From assembly GCA_016711605.1 (NCBI GenBank), contig JADJSS010000016.1:18305-82304 (forward strand): DNA of 64,000 bases. Direction: 5' to 3'. Under the pieces are notes generated by a model. It was given only the letters and a program-made list of their open reading frames with translations. It made no database searches and was not told the DNA's origin. The DNA is from Saprospirales bacterium. GTDB taxonomy: Bacteria > Bacteroidota > Bacteroidia > Chitinophagales > JADIYW01. The position numbers and the translations under genes were made by a program. This document shows positions 58,676-64,000 of the stretch, one piece after another (the stretch's first letter is position 1; the number at the start of each line of letters is the position of its first letter).

Positions 58676-59568
58676 TATGAAAATAGTATTTGTCTTATTT
58701 TTTGAAATAAATTCTTATTGGGTAATTTGCCATAAAGTTGTTCTAATATTTTTGGAGTAAGTATTGGGAAATCATAATCTCTATATCCAATGCTATTCCC
58801 AATTTTAGGTCTTAATTTATTATTGCTATTATCAAACTGCTGATATGTAGTAAAGAAATCATCATTTTGTTCAAATAATTCTATCTTGTTTCTTTCTGTA
58901 TCATTATAACAAATTGTAATAGTTGCATCTTTGTGCGTGATAAATACATTTGTTGCAATACGTATTTCATTAGATTTATTTATAGGTGAAAAATGCAGTA
59001 AACTGTTGTCAAATATTATAGCTTCACCAGCTTTCATATAAATAGGTTGCATGTATGCTTTGATAATGTCATAATAATTATCATACATGTTTTTTATGGT
59101 TGCATTCCGATAAGTGGGGAAAATTCGATGACTTTTTGGTATTAAATAGAGTGCACCATTTTCTGGTGTTGTATCACATAATGGCGACCAGATATTAATT
59201 CCCATAAACTTCGATTCATCTACTAACGTCATATCCTGATGTACACCTAATTCACTATTTTTATCAGCATGTTTCACAATAAAACTACCCATGTAAGTTT
59301 TATAGTTTTCTAAATAATTTTCTAAATATGGTTGAGCTATGTTTTTAATAAACTCACTAGCTTTTAATCTGTAGTCATTACTTTGAAAATAAGTAGTAGG
59401 TTGGAATCCTTTTTGATTCGCAAAAGCAGTTTCATTGTAAAAATTAGTTAGATTATTAATATCATTACTGGAATAAAAGGGTACTATTACAAAGCCATTA
59501 TCATCTAATTGTTTTTGATGTAAATCTTTCTTAAATATTCTATTGATTTTTTTTGGAAAAACAAACAT
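58675..59568 (-). CDS. PhyH family dioxygenase 5 (subtype A)
   Basis: A complete 297-residue protein. A basic N-terminus (MFVFPKKINRIFKKDLHQ) is followed by QLDDNGFVIVPFYSSNDI, the metal site GVHQDMTLVDESKF (His110/Asp112), IPKSHRIFPTYRN, DNSLLHFSPINKSNEIRIAT (His192/Arg203) and a C-terminal NKIELFEQNDDFF segment shared with other members. The end FQKIRQILFS is a basic amphipathic helix. First gene of a two-gene reverse-strand operon with copy 4, divergent from the H-x-G oxygenase. Confidence 0.85.
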   Translation of the reverse strand: MFVFPKKINRIFKKDLHQKQLDDNGFVIVPFYSSNDINNLTNFYNETAFANQKGFQPTTYFQSNDYRLKASEFIKNIAQPYLENYLENYKTYMGSFIVKHADKNSELGVHQDMTLVDESKFMGINIWSPLCDTTPENGALYLIPKSHRIFPTYRNATIKNMYDNYYDIIKAYMQPIYMKAGEAIIFDNSLLHFSPINKSNEIRIATNVFITHKDATITICYNDTERNKIELFEQNDDFFTTYQQFDNSNNKLRPKIGNSIGYRDYDFPILTPKILEQLYGKLPNKNLFQKIRQILFS

Positions 59569-59717
59569 ATATTATTTATTTGTAATTTATAAATATATTT
59601 TTATTTTATTAAATATTTTTTGGCATCAAACATAATACTATTTTTTATAAAATATCATTTTAATTCCCCTATTTTTATGTTTAGTTAAATAGGTTGTAGA
59701 AATAAATTTATGTCGTA

Positions 59718-60646
59718 ATGAATATAGTAAAAAGAATTCTAAATAGTTTTAAAAACACTAAAGAAATAGAAGATTTAGAAGAAATAAATTTTATTACAAT
59801 TGATGCAAAAGAAATAGTCAAAGAACATCCCGATGCTTTGTATGATTTATATCATTCTAAAAAACATGGTTTCTTGATAAAAAACTTTCTTAATTCTGAA
59901 GAGATAAGCATTCTTCAGGATTTTGCAAAACATAATATTGAAAGAGAAGTTGCAAAAACGCCTGTAGGTTACACATATCCTATGATTTTTCAAGAGTTTT
60001 CATTACGAAATAAAGATTTAAAACCTGAAGAGTTAGTTTTAAATTCTAAATTGTATTTTGAGAATAATGAAGCATTTAATAATAATTTCCACCAAACAAC
60101 TAAAGTAGATTTATATAATAAAATAAATACTATTTTTGAAAACCTAAGCGGTGGTAGAAAAGTTGAGGTACCTAAAGGATTTGAAAATTTAGGAAGATAC
60201 TTATTTGGTAATTTTAGGCACTTAGATCCTAATGGAGGTTTAATGACTGTGCATTGTGGTAATTATTTTGGTAAAAATTTTGAAACAGTTTACAAGCATC
60301 TAGTTCAGAAAATAAAAGTAACCAACCAAATGAGTTATTTTGTTATGGTTCAGAAACCAGATATTGGTGGTGAATTATCTATTTTTAATTTAAGATGGAT
60401 TGATGGACAAGGTAAAAGCGGATTCTCAGAAGATGAAGAAGTTTTTTGTCAAATGGAGCAGTAATTAAAGTAGACAATCATCCAAAAATTAAACGATTTC
60501 CAATGATACCAGAACCAGGTGATATGATTTGTTTCACGGTGGAAATATGGCATAGAGTTGAAAAGGTTTTGAAATAAAGAACGAATTACTTTCGAGGTTT
60601 TATGGGAATAGATAAAGATGAATCTACCTTTTATTATTGGACATAA
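59718..60646 (+). CDS. Fe/2OG oxygenase-like protein with an H-x-G metal motif (frameshifted C-terminus)
   Basis: About 305 residues after repair; 248 are open. It belongs to a different 2OG-oxygenase branch from PhyH. The core reads NFRHLDPNGGLMTVHCGNYF, then MSYFVMVQKPDIGGELSIFN. In later frames come PMIPEPGDMICF, WHRVEKV (distal His, codon at 60551) and ERITF-GFMGIDKDEST, the family's 2OG Arg. By position the proximal ligand is His179 and the usual Asp is Gly181, as in iron/2OG halogenases. An alternative reading takes HLD at residues 168-170 as HxD. The N-terminus MNIVKRILNSFKN is an amphipathic helix. At least two indels lie after 60450. Confidence 0.6.
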
Positions 60647-60818
60647 CTAAGATTGAAACCGATTTATTAATTCCAATGATTGATGCAATTATCAAAACCA
60701 TATCTTTCTAGTTCAATAAATTTATTTGGAGGACATGGTGGTCTTTCATAATGTCTTCACTTTCCTAAAAACTACGTTCAACTTTGTATTTTTCAATTTT
60801 ACCTTTTTGTGTTTTTTT

Positions 60819-61450
60819 TTAATTCATAAAATATTCCACCATATCAAAGTTTTTGGGTAAAATAGTAGTAGTAATTGCTATACGAGTTTCATTGGATAAG
60901 TTAGGAAAAGAAGAGTGTACAAGTGCAGCATCCCAAACTAAAATATCACCTTTATTTAAGTAAATAGGTTGCATAAATTTCCATAATAATTTAATGTGTT
61001 TTTCAAATGGCCAAGGTACATTTAATGACCTTTGATGGTTTCCCCAAAGATGACTTCCAGGCAACACACAAACTGCACCATTCTTTTCTGTAATATCACA
61101 TAATGGAATCCAAACAAAAAGACCATTTTTTCTTTTGTTTCATCTATTACAGGTGCATTCCTGGTGTGGGTTGAGTTCACTGATTTCTTGGAAGATGGTT
61201 TTATTTGGAATGCACCAGTCGTATTTGAATCATAAACTCTTGTAGATTAAAAATAAGTGGTAAAAAATTCTTTAGAGAATTGACCAATATTTTCCATTGC
61301 TAAAATTCCGTATTTCAGGAGCTTGAAACCTTCCGCTGTTTTGAAATTTATCCTTCAACGAAAATTCGGGAAATTGAGTAAGTTGCTGATAGGTAACCTC
61401 TAGCATTGCCAGTTGTTTTTCTAGTACTGCATTTCTAATTATTATATATC
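60819..61450 (-). pseudogene. PhyH family dioxygenase 6 (subtype A), fragmented, HQE variant
   Basis: The last 82 residues are open (LPGSHLWGNHQRSLNVPWPF, WDAALVHSSFPNLSNETRIA, ending MVEYFMN), with distal His and Arg kept. Upstream, in other frames, lie NPHQECT-VIDETKEK, LFVWIPLCDITEKNG and fragments of the N-terminal domain to about 61450. The metal motif reads HQE (61158-61166) in place of HQD. Many indels separate the parts. Either decayed or poorly sequenced. Confidence 0.55.
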
Positions 61451-61668
61451 CTTAGTTTTATATTCTTGAAAATAGTCCGTTCATATTTTTTATAAAATAA
61501 TTATTTGGAAATATTGTTCTGTTTAGTTGTATAAGAATCCGATGATTTAAAAGAGTGACATAATATTTGATAAAATAAATCAAGCCAAATTTTTGCTTTT
61601 GAAATAAAATACCATACAAATATGCACATTATTTACCTCATAATCAATAGTTTCTTTTTAAACAATAA

Positions 61669-62569
61669 ATGCTAAATAATGAATTCATTTTATAAATCTC
61701 TAATAACCAAAAGCAATTTGATAAGGATGGCTTTCTTAAACTGGAAATTCCATTGTTAAATGAAAAGGAAATACATCAGCTTACCACTTTTTATTCTCAG
61801 GTTCCTGTAAACTGGAAGATTTTGACGTTTCAAAAGATCATGTAGATAAAGATAAGGTTAATGAAAATGATGCAGATAATTGAACAAATTGTGTTACAAA
61901 ACTAAATATTTATATTAAAAGTGCCGGAATTATTTATTGCAAGTTTTCTAGTGAAATCACCTTCAAAATCTAATGCGATTTATCCACATCAAGACGAAAC
62001 TTTTGTTGATGATAACATAAATTTTTCCGTTAATTGCTGGATACCACTAGTAGATACAGGTGTAAATAATGGTTGTATTGGTATGATAAAAGGCAGTCAT
62101 ACTATTTTTTAATAATATTTGCCTAACACCAGCATCTGTTTCACCATCGCCATTATTAGAATATTATAATTTATTGATACCCTATAGAATGATTCCTGTG
62201 AAAGCTGGTGAAGCGATATTATTTAATTACAAGACAGTTCACGCTTCGATGCCAAATTTGAGTAATGAACCCAGAATTGCAATCAGTTTATGGGTAGCAG
62301 AAAAAAATTCTAAATATTTTACAAACTACCTGAAGCCCGGTACAACGAATAAATTATTAAAATATGAGATTGACAGGGCTTTTTATGTAAAATTTAGTGA
62401 TAAGATACTTTCAGAAATGTATAATGCGAATAAATTTTTAGAGGATTATAAACTTGTACAAGAGGATAACTATATATGGAAAAAATTAATCATGGAAGAA
62501 TTAGAAGGTCAGTTGGATAGAGATAATAATTATAATAAAAATAATCTGTTATACTTTTCCGTAATATAA
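61669..62569 (+). pseudogene. PhyH family dioxygenase 7 (subtype B), frameshifted
   Basis: The ATG at 61669 is followed, across indels, by NQKQFDKDGFLKLEIPLLNE. Then come the open parts FIASFLVKSPSKSNAIYPHQ and DETFVDDNINFSVNCWIPLV (metal site HQD), KGSHTIF, TPASVSPSPLLEYYNLLIPY, AGEAILFNYKTVHASMPN and NEPRIAISLW (distal His and Arg). The C-terminus LKPGTTNKLLKYEIDRAFYV is the subtype-B pattern of the fusion's second half. Three or more indels are needed. Active-site residues are intact, so it may be functional if the indels are errors. Confidence 0.62.
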
Positions 62570-62729
62570 ATACGAAAATCATTTAAGGACTTGTTGTTGA
62601 ATATTTACAGCAGTTGTATTCGTTTTTGCTTAATAAAAATGTAAATTAACACAGCTTGTTAGTTTTATAGTTAAATTTACAAATAACACAATATTAGTAT
62701 AATAAAATAACTCAGGTATTCGCCAATTC

Positions 62730-63625
62730 AAAACATTTTACCAATTTGATAAGATGATTTATTAAGTTAGACTGTTGTGTTATAAGTGCAGAAGAAATTA
62801 CTGCATTATCCGATTTCCTTCAAAGTTCAGTGTTAAAAAATCAACAGAAATTGGTTTCGATGTAAGTATATGGAGTACAATAATAAAATCTAGTAAAGAA
62901 ATGATGGATAAATACAGAATATTGTATTGCTCTAAAAATTGGCTTCCCGATAATCCAAACACTAAAACCATTTATAGCTACTCTATATATTATTAAAGAC
63001 CCAAATGTCAAAAAATATTATACTACCTCATCAGGACTGGACATTTATAGAAGACGAAGAAAATATGTTTTTTCACCTGTTGGATACCGTTAGTAGAGAT
63101 TTGAAAACGGGTGTAAGGGTTTTATTAAAGGAGCCATAAGTTTTTGATACGATTCGAGCTTCTCCATCCTCCAATCTGTCAACACCAATGCATTCAATCA
63201 ATGAGTATTCATTGATTCCTTTTATATGGAATTAGTAGCCATATGAAAGCAGGGGAGTTGTTGATATTTAATAATAAAGTGTTTCATGCATCTTTGCCAA
63301 ATACTTCTGCATTTAAAAGACCTGCGGTTGGGATAGTATTTACCTGTACTTAGCTTCAGTTTTGCCATTATTATTTTGAAACCTGGCACAAAAGACACTT
63401 TATTAAATATAAAATCAGCACAGACTTTTTTACAAAATACGATGATAAAATATTATCAGACTTATATGAAAGTGGTAAAATAATTAGTGATTTTGAATTA
63501 CTAAATGAGGTAAAATATAACAAAGAAGCAGTCAGTCTGTTAAGAAAAGAATGGTCATGGATGTTGGAAATGTTTTTAATAATGATGTTTATAAGTATAT
63601 TAATAAAACATATAAAAAGAAATAA
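62730..63625 (+). pseudogene. PhyH family dioxygenase 8 (subtype B), heavily frameshifted
   Basis: In successive frames: QFDKDGFIKLDCCVISAEEI at the N-terminus, FIATLYIIKDPNVK, ILPHQDWTFIEDEENMFF (HQD kept), TIRASPSSNLSTPMHS, MKAGELLIFNNKVFHASLPN (distal His), FKRPAVGIVF (Arg) and FFTKYDDKILSDLYESGK, ending DVGNVFNNDVYKYINKTYKK at TAA 63623-63625. The order matches domain B of the fused protein. More than six indels break it. Confidence 0.5.
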
Positions 63626-63698
63626 AATTTAATTTCTTTACGATTTTATGAATTTATTTACAACTAAATTAAATTAGTTATTTGAACTCAAATAATTT

Positions 63699-64000
63699 AT
63701 GTATTCTAAACAATCTAAAATACTCTTAAAAATCCAGACCATCTGTCGTTTTTGAGCAGCAAGGATTTTTAAAATTAGATAAATCTATTTTGATTTGAAC
63801 GAAATTACAAAAACTAACTCATTTTTTGAATACATCTGGAATTTTACAACAAAACAAATGAGCCTGTTTTCCTCTTTATTGGTAATGTGGATCACCCTAA
63901 AAGCCTTTAGTGAATAGCATGATTAAAATGATTTCAGAGGCGCTTGCGGAAAAATTAGATAATTTTTATAATAGATCCATCATTTTTTACGGTTCTTTAT
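63699..64000 (+). pseudogene. PhyH family dioxygenase 9, 5' part, cut by the window end
   Basis: After an ATG at 63699, frames give VFEQQGFLKLDKSIL, LNEITKLTHFFEYIW and, near the end, NSMIKMISEALAEKLDNFYN, the N-terminal pattern of the PhyH copies upstream. Several indels are present and no active site is reached before the window ends. Confidence 0.4.

Noticed and set aside
60647..60818. A further gene between the H-x-G oxygenase and PhyH copy 6
   Set aside because: Frames are short with many stops and no family pattern; nothing supportable seen.

Overview
The window looks like AT-rich chromosomal DNA of a member of the Bacteroidota, probably near the Chitinophagales/Saprospirales although the order cannot be fixed by eye. 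The evidence is several promoters with the Bacteroidota -7 box TAnnTTTG, a short primary sigma factor without region 1.1, a type IX secretion (T9SS type B) C-terminal domain on a giant repeat protein, a TonB-dependent receptor with a carboxypeptidase-like N-terminal domain, and many short intergenic repeats of the kind common in this phylum.

Layout. 1-4 kb: a large repetitive tail/adhesin-like protein ending in an S74 chaperone domain. 4-9.3 kb: tryptophan genes trpE, trpG, trpD and trpC, preceded by a leader peptide with three consecutive Trp codons and a terminator/antiterminator attenuator; a reverse-strand hotdog thioesterase and a HAD phosphatase interrupt the set. 9.3-24.6 kb: mixed housekeeping and accessory genes (M61 peptidase, paired small membrane proteins, ornithine aminotransferase with a 20-bp palindrome at its promoter, bestrophin, enoyl-CoA hydratase, BadF-type kinase, amine oxidase, rsmI, inositol monophosphatase, two metal-dependent hydrolase paralogues, a DUF1444-like protein, fmt). 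24.7-30.7 kb: a 2000-residue secreted protein with fourteen 70-residue repeats. 30.8-52.2 kb: DUF445, pyrE, a NUDIX hydrolase, an AEC transporter, ftcD, gyrA plus a TPR protein, a TonB receptor, rpe, sigA, pnp-rpsO, a glycosyltransferase, and a glyoxylate-shunt cluster aceB - FkbM methyltransferase - aceA. 52.2-64 kb: a UbiA prenyltransferase and a SAM methyltransferase in one operon, then an unusual run of about ten phytanoyl-CoA dioxygenase (PhyH) domains on both strands, with a different Fe/2OG oxygenase among them whose metal motif reads H-x-G, as in Fe/2OG halogenases.

The PhyH array is the most novel part of the window. It holds two recognisable subtypes (A and B), one natural A-B fusion, and changes at key residues (HQN for HQD in the first copy, HQE in the sixth, a lost 2OG-binding Arg in the B half of the fusion). 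With the adjacent prenyltransferase and methyltransferase it could form an undescribed lipid, quinone or natural-product tailoring locus. That role is inference.

Data quality. Many genes, including gyrA, pyrE and the inositol monophosphatase, are broken by single-base indels, most of them in homopolymers. Because gyrA is essential, these are most likely consensus errors, and the same probably explains much of the apparent decay of the last 4 kb, where indel density is highest. Coordinates for such genes span the reconstructed gene. No tRNA, rRNA or CRISPR array was seen, and no confidently gene-free stretch exceeds about 300 bases.
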